A program made the position numbers and the translations under genes. Source: Pseudomonadota bacterium (GTDB taxonomy: Bacteria > Pseudomonadota > Gammaproteobacteria > Steroidobacterales > Steroidobacteraceae). From it: a stretch of DNA of 8,944 nucleotides. Under the pieces are notes generated by a model. The model was not told where the DNA came from, ran no database searches, and saw nothing but the letters and a program-made list of their open reading frames with translations. The DNA lies in the NCBI GenBank assembly GCA_003242275.1, contig QGUX01000139.1:1-8944 (forward strand), read 5' to 3'. Of the stretch, positions 1 to 7,253 are shown piece after piece; positions within the stretch are counted from its first letter, which is position 1; every line of letters starts with the position of its first letter.

Positions 1-81
1 CTATTTTTTTTTGTTCTAGGCGAAGGGGGGATTCGCGATTTTGTTAGGTTTCCTGGGCTGGGGGATGTGTATAAGAGACCG
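1..81. other. Sequencing-adapter read-through (Illumina Nextera P7 side), not genomic
   Basis: The end of the contig has the layout of a Nextera P7 library oligo. A run of nine T at 4-12 fits signal past the end of the oligo, read as poly-A on the other strand. Positions 16-39 match the 24-base P7 sequence at 16 of 24 positions without gaps. Positions 40-47 fall where an 8-base index belongs. Positions 48-81 match the 34-base Nextera read-2/transposase sequence at 29 of 34, with an exact 16-base mosaic-end core, GATGTGTATAAGAGAC, at 64-79. Adapter identity is known from standard library chemistry, and the matches were counted by hand. Base composition changes sharply to GC-rich coding sequence from about 82. 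Any coding call that enters this stretch is false there. Confidence 0.95.
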
Positions 82-855
<774 letters not shown>

Positions 856-859
<4 letters not shown>

Positions 860-1797
860 CGACTCCCACCCGCGTAACCGCCTTCGCCCCCGGATCGGTC
901 GCCAACGTGGCGATCGGCTTCGACATCCTCGGATTCTCGGTGGATTCGGTGGGCGACCGTGTCACGCTGACGCGCACCGGGCGCCCCGGCGTGAACATCA
1001 CCTCCATCACCGGCGTGGTCCAGGACCTGCCGCTGGATGCCGGGCGCAACACCGCCGGCCAGGCGCTGCTGGCCATGCTGCGCTACCGTCCGCAGGACTT
1101 CGGCTTCGACGTGCAGATCGAGAAGGGCATCCCGCTGGCCTCGGGCCTGGGGGGCTCGGCTGCCTCGGCGGTGGCGGCGGTGGTCGCGGCCAATGCCATG
1201 TTCGAGGAGCCGCTGACGCGCATCGAGCTGCTGAAGGTGGCGATGGAAGGCGAGGCCGTGGCCAGCGGCTCGCGCCATGCCGACAACATCGCGCCATCGC
1301 TGTTCGGCGGCCTGGTGCTCACCGTGGGCATCGACGAGCCGCGCGTGAAGCAGATCCCGGTGCCGCAGCAGATCCACGCCGTGATCGTGCATCCGCACCT
1401 GCAGGTCTCCACCAAGCAGGCGCGCGCCATCCTGTCGGGCACGGTGAACATGTCCGACTTCGTGTGGCAGACCGCCAACCTGGCAGGATTCATCTCGGGC
1501 TGCTATACCAACGACCTCGACCTGATCCGGGCCTCGCTGGAGGACGTCATCATCGAGAAGCAGCGCCAGGTGCTGATCCCGGGCTTCCAGCAGGTGCGCT
1601 CGGCGGCGCTGTCGGCCGGCGCGCTGGGCTGCTCGATCTCCGGCGCCGGCCCGACGCTGTTCGCACTGTGCCTGGAGCAGGACGCCGGCGCCGTGCGCGC
1701 CGCAATGGAGGAAGCCTTCTCGAAGCAGGGCATCGACACCGACAAGTGGATCGTGTCGGTGCAGTCCGGCGGCGCCCACGTGGTAAGCAGCTCATGA
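856..1797 (+). CDS. thrB: Homoserine kinase (GHMP kinase family)
   Basis: Phosphorylates homoserine to O-phosphohomoserine with ATP, the step between homoserine dehydrogenase and threonine synthase. The 313 residues are close to the 310 of E. coli ThrB. All three GHMP kinase motifs are visible: the N-terminal PGSVANVAIGFDILGF (from about residue 12), the ATP-binding loop PLASGLGGSAAS (residues 93-104), and the C-terminal SISGAGPT (260-267). The GTG start at 856 is supported by the family's N-terminus appearing at once and by TGGAG at 844-848, seven bases upstream. It overlaps the preceding stop by four bases, and its own TGA overlaps the thrC ATG (ATGA, 1794-1797), so translation of the three genes is probably coupled. 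The sequence is intact. The long open frame upstream of 856 is a shadow of the dehydrogenase gene. Confidence 0.97.
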
Positions 1798-3080
1798 AGT
1801 TCCACAGCACCCGCGGCAGGTCGCCGGAAGTCAGCTTCAGCGAGGCGTTGCTGGCGGGCCTGGCGCCCGATGGCGGACTGTACGTTCCCGGCCAGTGGCC
1901 GGAGCTCCCGCACCTCGCGCCGGCGCCGCTGCCCGAGCTCGGCCGCGCGCTGATCGGTGCCTTCGCGGCCGATGACGCCCTGGCGGCCGAGCTCCCTGCC
2001 ATCACGGCCGACGCCTTCAATTTCCCGGCGCCGCTGAAGCCGCTCGGGGATTCCGGGCGCCTCGCGGTGCTGGAGCTGTTCCACGGCCCCACTGCGGCCT
2101 TCAAGGACTTCGGCGCCCGTTTCCTCGCCGCCGCGCTGGAGCGCATCCCGCGGCCGGGCGGCCGGCCGCTGCGCATCCTGGTGGCCACCTCCGGCGACAC
2201 CGGCGGGGCCGTGGCTGCGGCTTTCCATCGCCGGCCGGGCATCGAGGTGGTGGTGCTGTTCCCGAAGGGACTGGTGTCGCCCACGCAGCAGCAGCAGCTC
2301 ACCTGCTGGGGCGACAACGTCACCAGCCTGGCCGTACGCGGCAGCTTCGACGACTGCCAGCGGCTGGTGAAGGAAGCCTTCGTCGACCCGGACATGCGCG
2401 CGCGGGCGCAGATGTCCTCGGCCAACAGCATCAACCTGGGGCGGCTGCTGCCGCAGGCCGTGTACTACGCCGCCAGCAGCCTCGAGGTCCTCGCCAGGAC
2501 CGGCCGCAAGGCTTCCTACATCATTCCCAGCGGCAACCTCGGCAATGCCGCCGCCTGCGTCTGGGCGCGGCGCATGGGGCTGCCCATCGACCGCATCGTG
2601 CTGGCCCACAATGCCAACCTGACCGTGCCCGAGTTCCTGCAGAGCGGGCAGCTCAGGCCCCGTCCCAGCGTCGCCACGCTGGCCTCCGCGATGGACGTGG
2701 GAAATCCCAGCAACCTGGAGCGGCTGCTGGACATGTTCCCGGCGCCGGGCGAGCTGGCCGGCCAGGTCAGCGCCGACTGGGTGGACGACGAGGCCATCCG
2801 GGCGCGCATCCGCACGGATTTCGCCGCGCTCGGCGAAACCTGGTGCCCGCACACGGCCACCGCGGCCGAGGTGTACGCGCGACTTCCCGCCGCCGAACGC
2901 GAGGGCCGGCACTGGGTGCTGGTCGCCACCGCCCACCCGGCCAAGTTCCGCGAGATCGTGGAGCCGCTGGTCGGCAAGGTCACGGTTCCGGATAACCTCA
3001 AGCGGTTGTACGATCTTCCGTCGCACTTCACCGAGATCAATCCCACACTGAGCGACCTTGCGCATGCCGTCGGCGGTTGA
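1794..3080 (+). CDS. thrC: Threonine synthase
   Basis: PLP-dependent enzyme converting O-phosphohomoserine to threonine and phosphate, the last step of the pathway. The 428 residues equal the length of E. coli ThrC. The N-terminus (MKFHSTRG, then APDGGLYVP at about 24-32) is typical of the family. The PLP-binding lysine is K104 in HGPTAAFKDFG. SGDTGG (133-138) and PSGNLGN (245-251) are cofactor/phosphate-binding loops, and SSANSINLGRLLPQ is a further conserved stretch. The ATG at 1794 overlaps the thrB stop by four bases. I see no strong ribosome-binding site, so coupling to thrB translation is likely. The 3' end is overlapped by the next gene for 17 bases. No frameshift or missing key residue was seen. 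Confidence 0.97.
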   Translation: MKFHSTRGRSPEVSFSEALLAGLAPDGGLYVPGQWPELPHLAPAPLPELGRALIGAFAADDALAAELPAITADAFNFPAPLKPLGDSGRLAVLELFHGPTAAFKDFGARFLAAALERIPRPGGRPLRILVATSGDTGGAVAAAFHRRPGIEVVVLFPKGLVSPTQQQQLTCWGDNVTSLAVRGSFDDCQRLVKEAFVDPDMRARAQMSSANSINLGRLLPQAVYYAASSLEVLARTGRKASYIIPSGNLGNAAACVWARRMGLPIDRIVLAHNANLTVPEFLQSGQLRPRPSVATLASAMDVGNPSNLERLLDMFPAPGELAGQVSADWVDDEAIRARIRTDFAALGETWCPHTATAAEVYARLPAAEREGRHWVLVATAHPAKFREIVEPLVGKVTVPDNLKRLYDLPSHFTEINPTLSDLAHAVGG

Positions 3081-3720
3081 GGACGCGCTGAAGCGGATCG
3101 ATACTCCCCAGAACCGGCTCATCCTGACCATCGTTGCGGCGATCATCCTGGTCGCGCTGGTCGTCTACGTGGTGAGGGCGCTGCGCGTGCGCGCGGCCAG
3201 GAAGCGCCTGCACGAGAACATCGTGTCGGTCAGCATCGAGTACCTGCAGAACGTGCTGGTGCCCGACGGCATGGGTTCCTCCATGCACGTGGACTACCTG
3301 CTGCTGACCTCGCGCGGCGTGGTGGTGATCGACCTGCGTGACCAGCGCGGCAACATCTTCGGTGGCGACCAGATGACGCAGTGGACCGTGATGAACGGTC
3401 CGCACCGCACCACGTTCCAGAACCCGCAGCACGCGCTGTACGACCGTGTCGCGGCCGTGCGCGCGCTGGCCGGCGAGTTGCCGGTGGAGGGGCGCATCGT
3501 GTTCACGCGCAGCGCGCGCTTCCCCAAGGGCCTGCCGCGCTGGACGCTGATGGTGGACTCGCTGCGCGCCGAGTTCCCGCCGGTGGCCTCGGATGCCGCG
3601 CGCGAATGGCTGGAGCGCTTCCGCGGCGAATGGCAGGCGATCGCGGCGTCCGTGGCGCCGTCGCCGCTGCGCCGGGAGCGCGGCTTCCTCGCCGAGGTCT
3701 TCAACGCGCCGCTGTTCTGA
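3064..3720 (+). CDS. Membrane-anchored NERD (nuclease-related) domain protein
   Basis: The 218-residue protein has one N-terminal hydrophobic segment (about residues 19-37, LILTIVAAIILVALVVYVV) followed by a basic stretch (RALRVRAARKR). A soluble domain follows that I assign to the NERD family from HVDYLLLTSRGVVVID (D77 to D90), the following RGNIFGG, the Trp of QWTV, and FQNPQHALYDRVAAVRAL (from residue 118). NERD domains are relatives of PD-(D/E)XK nucleases and normally carry E-x-K after the second strand. Here the position reads D90-L-R92, so nuclease activity is doubtful. The basic flank after the membrane segment suggests a cytoplasmic domain. The start is uncertain: ATG 3064 overlaps thrC by 17 bases, while an in-frame TTG at 3058 would overlap by 23. 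Neither has a good ribosome-binding site. It appears to be the last gene of the thr operon. Its cellular role is not known to me. Confidence 0.8.
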   Translation: MPSAVEDALKRIDTPQNRLILTIVAAIILVALVVYVVRALRVRAARKRLHENIVSVSIEYLQNVLVPDGMGSSMHVDYLLLTSRGVVVIDLRDQRGNIFGGDQMTQWTVMNGPHRTTFQNPQHALYDRVAAVRALAGELPVEGRIVFTRSARFPKGLPRWTLMVDSLRAEFPPVASDAAREWLERFRGEWQAIAASVAPSPLRRERGFLAEVFNAPLF

Positions 3721-3721
3721 A

Positions 3722-3748
3722 GGCGGGGGCCATGGAATGCTGCCCGCC
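3722..3748. terminator. Possible bidirectional hairpin between convergent genes
   Basis: GGCGGG (3722-3727) can pair with CCCGCC (3743-3748), giving a six-base GC-only stem with a 15-base loop. It fills most of the 34-base gap between the stop of the NERD gene (3720) and the facing stop of tatD (3755). There is no T-tract on either side, so it is not a canonical intrinsic terminator. Position is the main argument, and in DNA this GC-rich a six-base stem can arise by chance. Confidence 0.3.
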
Positions 3749-3754
3749 GGTCCG

Positions 3755-4543
3755 TCACGGCAGGGCGAAGAAGCGCACCGCCGTCCCGGTGGTCGACGCC
3801 GCCAGCACTTCCAGCGGCTCGCCGCGCGCCCCGGCCACCACCCGCGCCACCTCGGGCAGGAAGGCGGGCTCGTTGCGCCGCGTGGGCGGCGCGGGCTTCA
3901 GGCTCCGCGGCAGCAGGTAGGGCGCGTCCGTCTCGATCATCAGCCGGTCGGCCGGGATGCGCGCCACCAGCGGCAGCAGGTGGCGGCCGCGGCGCTCGTC
4001 GCAGATCCAGCCGGTGATGCCGATGTACAGCCCGGCCGTGAGGCACTCGTCGAGCTCATGGGCCTGGCCGGTGAAGCAGTGCGCCACCGCGGCCCTGAGA
4101 TGGGGCAGGTAGTCACGCAGCACGGCCATGAAGTCCTGGTGCGCGTCACGCTGGTGCAGGAACACCGGCAGGCCGGTCTCCACCGCGATCTCCAGCTGGC
4201 CGGCGAAGGCCGTCAGCTGCGCCTCGCGCGGTGAATAGTTGCGGTAGTAGTCGAGGCCGCATTCGCCCACGGCCACCACGCCGGGCTGGCAGGCCAGTTC
4301 CTTCAGCGCCTGCCGCACGCCGGTATCGAACTCGCTGGCATGGTGGGGATGCAGGCCGGAGGTGGCGAACAGCCGCTGCGGGTACTGGCGATGCAGCTCC
4401 AGCGCGGCGCGCGTGGCCCCGACGCTGGTGCCCGTGACCACCATGCGATGCACGCCGGCGGCCGCCGCGCGTTCCAGCACCTCCGGCAGGTCGTGGGAGA
4501 AACTCTCGTGCGCCAGGTTGACGCCGATGTCGATCAGTTCCAC
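3755..4543 (-). CDS. tatD: TatD-type metal-dependent hydrolase / DNase
   Basis: TIM-barrel hydrolase of the TatD family, for which Mg-dependent 3'-5' exonuclease activity on DNA/RNA is reported for the E. coli protein. It acts in the cytoplasm. The 262 residues compare with about 260 in E. coli. The N-terminus IDIGVNL (4-10) replaces the HxH motif of most family members, exactly as in E. coli TatD, which argues for TatD proper over YcfH or YjjV. Other metal or active-site segments are SGLHPH (62-67), GECGLDYYRN (93-102), H130 in FLHQRDAH, HCFTG (155-159) and IETDAPYLLPR (203 onward, E204/D206). GTG at 4543 is chosen because the family N-terminus follows directly. Another in-frame GTG lies at 4561. 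The start overlaps the end of ltaE by 10 bases, so the two are probably co-transcribed. No tatABC genes are nearby. Confidence 0.93.
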   Translation of the reverse strand: MELIDIGVNLAHESFSHDLPEVLERAAAAGVHRMVVTGTSVGATRAALELHRQYPQRLFATSGLHPHHASEFDTGVRQALKELACQPGVVAVGECGLDYYRNYSPREAQLTAFAGQLEIAVETGLPVFLHQRDAHQDFMAVLRDYLPHLRAAVAHCFTGQAHELDECLTAGLYIGITGWICDERRGRHLLPLVARIPADRLMIETDAPYLLPRSLKPAPPTRRNEPAFLPEVARVVAGARGEPLEVLAASTTGTAVRFFALP

Positions 4544-5550
4544 GCGGCCAGTGCCTCGCACAGGGCATCGACGTGGGTCTCGTCCTGGTCCCACGAGACC
4601 ACGAAGCGCGCCGCCTCCTCGCGCGGCGGGCCCCAGTCGTAGAAGCCGAAGCCGCGCTCGCGCAGCGCCTGCTTCTGGCCGGGATCGAAGCGCACGAACA
4701 CCGCGTTGGCCTGCACCGGGAAGAGCAGCCGCCGGCCGGCCGCCGCGCCGATGCGCGCGGCCAGGCGGTTGGCGCGCGCGGCATTCCGGGCGAAGAATTC
4801 CTGCTCCACGCAGGCCAGCAGCTGCGCCGACAGGTAGCGCATCTTCGAGAACAGGTGCGCGGCGCGCTTGCGGCGCAGTTCGAAGTCGCCGACCCGCCCA
4901 GGATCGAAGAACACCACCGCCTCGGCCCCCATGGCGCCGTTCTTGGTGGCGCCGAAGGACAGCACGTCGACGCCGGCCTTCCAGGTGATCTCGGCAGGGT
5001 GCACGCCGAGGGTGGCCAGCGCATTGGCGAAACGGGCGCCATCCATGTGCAGGGTGAGCCCGTGGCGCCGGCACGCCCCGGCGATGGCCGCCACGCGGGC
5101 GGCGTCGTACACGGTGCCGCACTCGCTGGCCTGCGTGATGCTCACCGCCGCCGGTTGCGGGCTGTGCAGCGAGACCGGATGGTCGGCCAGCCATGCCTCG
5201 AGCACGGACGCATCGAGCAGGCCATCGGGCGAGGGCAGCCGGGTCAGGCGGGCGCCCCCGGTCTGCAGTTCCACGGCGCCGCATTCGTCATGGATCACGT
5301 GCGCCGCGTCCGTGGCGAAGATTTCGCCCCAGGGCGGCGTGCAGGCGGCCAGCGCCAGCGCGTTGGCCGCGGTGCCCGTGGCGACTGGGAACACCCGCAC
5401 GGGCCGGCCGAAATAGCGGCCGAAGGCCTCGTCCAGCCGCCGGCTCCAGGCATCGTCCCCATAGCTCCTCGCCACGCCCTGGTTCGCGGCGGCGAGGGCG
5501 GCGAGCACCTCCGGCGCGGCGGGCGCCGTGTTGTCGCTGTAGAAGTCCAT
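4534..5550 (-). CDS. ltaE: Low-specificity L-threonine aldolase
   Basis: PLP-dependent, fold-type I enzyme that cleaves threonine or allo-threonine to glycine and acetaldehyde. The 338 residues have the expected order: SDNTAPAAPEVL at the N-terminus (5-16), SYGDD (29-33), the phosphate-contacting GTAAN (59-63), the H84 and H87-D88-E89 region (HVIHDECGA), MDGAR (169-173) with the cofactor-contacting D170, and the PLP lysine K203 in SFGATKNGAMGAEAVVF. The ATG at 5550 has no purine-rich ribosome-binding site upstream. Instead an extended -10-like 9-mer ends eight bases before the A of the ATG, suggesting a leaderless or nearly leaderless message. It leads the ltaE-tatD pair and diverges from the metallopeptidase gene. 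A related beta-eliminating lyase activity cannot be fully excluded, but the fit to threonine aldolases is good. Confidence 0.92.
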   Translation of the reverse strand: MDFYSDNTAPAAPEVLAALAAANQGVARSYGDDAWSRRLDEAFGRYFGRPVRVFPVATGTAANALALAACTPPWGEIFATDAAHVIHDECGAVELQTGGARLTRLPSPDGLLDASVLEAWLADHPVSLHSPQPAAVSITQASECGTVYDAARVAAIAGACRRHGLTLHMDGARFANALATLGVHPAEITWKAGVDVLSFGATKNGAMGAEAVVFFDPGRVGDFELRRKRAAHLFSKMRYLSAQLLACVEQEFFARNAARANRLAARIGAAAGRRLLFPVQANAVFVRFDPGQKQALRERGFGFYDWGPPREEAARFVVSWDQDETHVDALCEALAAWN

Positions 5551-5557
5551 CGGCGGA

Positions 5558-5566
5558 ATGTTAGCA
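5558..5566 (-). promoter_or_regulatory. Extended -10-like element for ltaE
   Basis: On the - strand this reads TGCTAACAT: a TGn motif followed by a hexamer matching TATAAT at four of six positions. Seven bases (5551-5557) separate it from the ATG of ltaE, so a start site at the usual distance would fall at about 5551, one base before the start codon. No -35 hexamer is recognisable about 17 bases further upstream, as is common for extended -10 promoters. The mirror-image 9-mer on the other strand at 5588-5596 strengthens the call. No ribosome-binding site competes with it. Confidence 0.45.
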
Positions 5567-5577
5567 AGCCGCCGCGC

Positions 5578-5590
5578 GCAGCCTGGCTGC
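5578..5590. repeat. Perfect inverted repeat in divergent gap (possible operator)
   Basis: GCAGCC and GGCTGC (5578-5583 and 5585-5590) form a perfect six-base inverted repeat around one central T. It lies in the centre of the 54-base gap and overlaps the TGC of the rightward extended -10 by three bases. A protein bound here could affect both directions. The element is short, so chance is possible. Confidence 0.35.
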
Positions 5591-5596
5591 TATCAT
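5588..5596 (+). promoter_or_regulatory. Extended -10-like element for the metallopeptidase-kynA pair
   Basis: TGCTATCAT is a TGn motif with a hexamer matching TATAAT at five of six positions. It ends eight bases before the GTG at 5605, so the predicted start site (about 5603) leaves a leader of only about two bases. The stretch between it and the GTG (CCGCTTCC) is pyrimidine-rich and offers no ribosome-binding site. No convincing -35 is seen. If the real start codon were further downstream, for example GTG 5686, the transcript would instead have a leader. Confidence 0.5.
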
Positions 5597-5604
5597 CCGC
5601 TTCC

Positions 5605-6399
5605 GTGCCTTTCGCCAAGGAACCCGCCGCTCCCGCTGTCGCGGCCCAGCTCCCGCTGTGGGACGATGCCGCCGCGACGCCATCCGTGAACGTCAGGCAC
5701 AGCCGCCGCGCGCGGCGCATCGCCGTGCGCATCGCCGCCACCGGCCAGGTGGAACTGGTGGTGCCGCGCGGCGTGTCCGAGCATCGCGCCTGGGCCTTCC
5801 TCAGGAGCCAGTCGGAGTGGATCGGCCGCCAGGTGGCACGCCGCCGCGCCCTGCTGCCGGCGCCGCAGGCGTTTCCACCACGCGAGCTGCGCCTGGCCCT
5901 CACCGGCGAGACCTGGCGGCTGTTCCAGGCCGGCGGCCGCGGCCGTCCGCGCCTGCTCGTCCAGCCGCACGCCGGCGGCGGGGCAGGGCCGAAGGGCGGC
6001 CTGCTTGAACTGCGGGGCACCGGCACGGTCGAACAGTGGCGCCGGTGCCTGGTGGCATGGCTCCGGCGGCATGCGCTGGATGAGCTGGGCAGGCGCCTGG
6101 CCGAGCAGGCGCGGCGGCACGGCCTGAGCTATTCGGCCGTGAAGGTGCGCCAGCAGCGCACGCGCTGGGGAAGCTGCTCCTCCCGCGGGGTGATCTCGCT
6201 GAACGTGGCACTGCTGTTCCAGCCGCCGGACGTGGTGCGCTACCTGCTCTGCCACGAACTGGCGCATACCCGCCACATGGACCATTCGCAGCGCTTCTGG
6301 CGACTGGTGGCGCAGTGCGAGCCGCGCTGGCGCGAACTGGACCGGGCACTGCTTTCGGGCTGGCGCCATGTGCCGGCCTTCCTCCGGGAGACGACATGA
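5605..6399 (+). CDS. YgjP/DUF45-type zinc metallopeptidase (M48-like)
   Basis: Predicted cytoplasmic zinc metallopeptidase of the YgjP-like (DUF45) family; the substrate is not established. The 264-residue sequence shows the family layout: a basic N-terminal VRHSRRARRIAVRI (about 28-42) with VELVVPRGVS, the signature RWGSCSSRGVISLN about 25 residues before the active site, then HELAHTRHMDHSQRFW. The zinc ligands are inferred to be H217, H221 and H227, with E218 as catalytic base. No signal peptide or membrane segment is visible. GTG at 5605 is the best start available: there is no in-frame ATG before the conserved part, and GTG 5686 would delete 27 poorly conserved residues. The 3' end overlaps the kynA start (ATGA, 6396-6399). 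Family assignment is strong, and function in this context is unknown. Confidence 0.88.
   Translation: MPFAKEPAAPAVAAQLPLWDDAAATPSVNVRHSRRARRIAVRIAATGQVELVVPRGVSEHRAWAFLRSQSEWIGRQVARRRALLPAPQAFPPRELRLALTGETWRLFQAGGRGRPRLLVQPHAGGGAGPKGGLLELRGTGTVEQWRRCLVAWLRRHALDELGRRLAEQARRHGLSYSAVKVRQQRTRWGSCSSRGVISLNVALLFQPPDVVRYLLCHELAHTRHMDHSQRFWRLVAQCEPRWRELDRALLSGWRHVPAFLRETT
6386..6390 (+). promoter_or_regulatory. Ribosome-binding site of kynA
   Basis: GGGAG lies five bases before the ATG at 6396, inside the end of the preceding metallopeptidase gene. It fixes the kynA start at 6396 rather than an earlier in-frame codon and indicates re-initiation or coupled translation. Confidence 0.7.
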
Positions 6400-7253
6400 G
6401 CGACAGCCCCGACGACACGCCCGGCAAGGTGGACCTCTCCGGCGAGCCGGTCTACTGGGACCTGGGCGCCTCGCAGTCCTACGGCGAGTACCTGCAGATC
6501 AAGACCCTGCTGTCGGCGCAGAAGACCATCTCCGACGCGCACGACGAGGTGATGTTCATCACCGTGCACCACGTGTCGGAGCTGTGGATCCGCCTGATGC
6601 TGCACGAGCTGGAACTGGTGCGCGACTGCGTGGTGCGCGACAACCTCGATCCCTCGTTCAAGGCCCTGCAGCGCGTCTCGCGCGTGCAGGCGCAGCTCTA
6701 CGGGGTGTGGGAGGTGCTGGCTACCATGAGCCCGTCGGACTACATGACCTTCAGGAACCTGCTCGGCCGTTCCTCGGGCTTCCAGTCGGCGCAGTACCGC
6801 CTGCTGGAGTTCAGCCTCGGCAACAAGAACGCCGACATGATCCGCGTGCACGAGCGCTCGCCCGAGGACCACGAACGCCTCAAGCGCGCGCTGCACGCGC
6901 CCAGCCTGTACGACGAGGTGCTGCGGCTGCTCTCGCGCCGAGGCTACGGCATCCCGGCCGAGCTGCTGGACCGTGATTTCTCGCAGCCCTATGTGGCCTC
7001 GAAGACCGTCACCGGCGCGTGGCTGGGCGTCTACCACAACGCCGACAAGGACTGGGACCTGTACGAGCTCGCCGAGGGCCTGGTGGACCTCGACCACCGC
7101 TTCCAGCTCTGGCGCTTCCAGCACATGAAGACCGTGGAGCGCATCATCGGCCACAAGCGCGGCACCGGCGGCACCAGCGGCGTCTCCTACCTCGCCAAGG
7201 CGCTGGAGCTCAAGTTCTTTCCCGAGCTCTGGCTCGCGCGAACCTCGCTCTGA
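6396..7253 (+). CDS. kynA: Tryptophan 2,3-dioxygenase
   Basis: Heme dioxygenase that opens the indole ring of L-tryptophan to N-formylkynurenine, the first step of the kynurenine pathway, in the cytoplasm. The 285 residues carry the full set of known active-site residues, each shifted by three relative to the Xanthomonas campestris enzyme. H58 in FITVHHVSELW is the distal base (H55 there), Y116 and R120 lie in SDYMTFRNLLGRSSGFQSAQYR (Y113/R117), and the proximal heme ligand is H243 in RFQHMKTVERIIGHKRGTGGTSG (H240). The C-terminus FFPELW is also typical. The ATG at 6396 overlaps the upstream stop by four bases and has GGGAG before it. The last 14 or so codons lie antisense to the msrQ 3' end. 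No kynurenine formamidase or kynureninase gene is present in the window. Confidence 0.97.
   Translation: MSDSPDDTPGKVDLSGEPVYWDLGASQSYGEYLQIKTLLSAQKTISDAHDEVMFITVHHVSELWIRLMLHELELVRDCVVRDNLDPSFKALQRVSRVQAQLYGVWEVLATMSPSDYMTFRNLLGRSSGFQSAQYRLLEFSLGNKNADMIRVHERSPEDHERLKRALHAPSLYDEVLRLLSRRGYGIPAELLDRDFSQPYVASKTVTGAWLGVYHNADKDWDLYELAEGLVDLDHRFQLWRFQHMKTVERIIGHKRGTGGTSGVSYLAKALELKFFPELWLARTSL

Noticed and set aside
1503..3146. Long - strand open frame (547 residues) opposite thrB/thrC
   Set aside because: High-GC antisense shadow. The + strand genes carry complete catalytic motifs over the same bases, and no family is recognisable in the antisense product.
3755..4543. TatD lacking the HxH metal motif as a sign of decay
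   Set aside because: E. coli TatD itself has DIGVNL at this place, so the N-terminus is normal for this branch.
3755..5284. A 509-residue - strand open frame that would make a much longer TatD
   Set aside because: Everything upstream of 4543 lies antisense-frame within ltaE, has arginine/proline-rich low-quality composition, and the TatD family N-terminus appears exactly at 4543.
4573..5604. In-frame extension of the metallopeptidase upstream of 5605 across ltaE
   Set aside because: The stretch is antisense to the intact ltaE gene and shows no conserved metallopeptidase sequence. The family signal starts after 5605.
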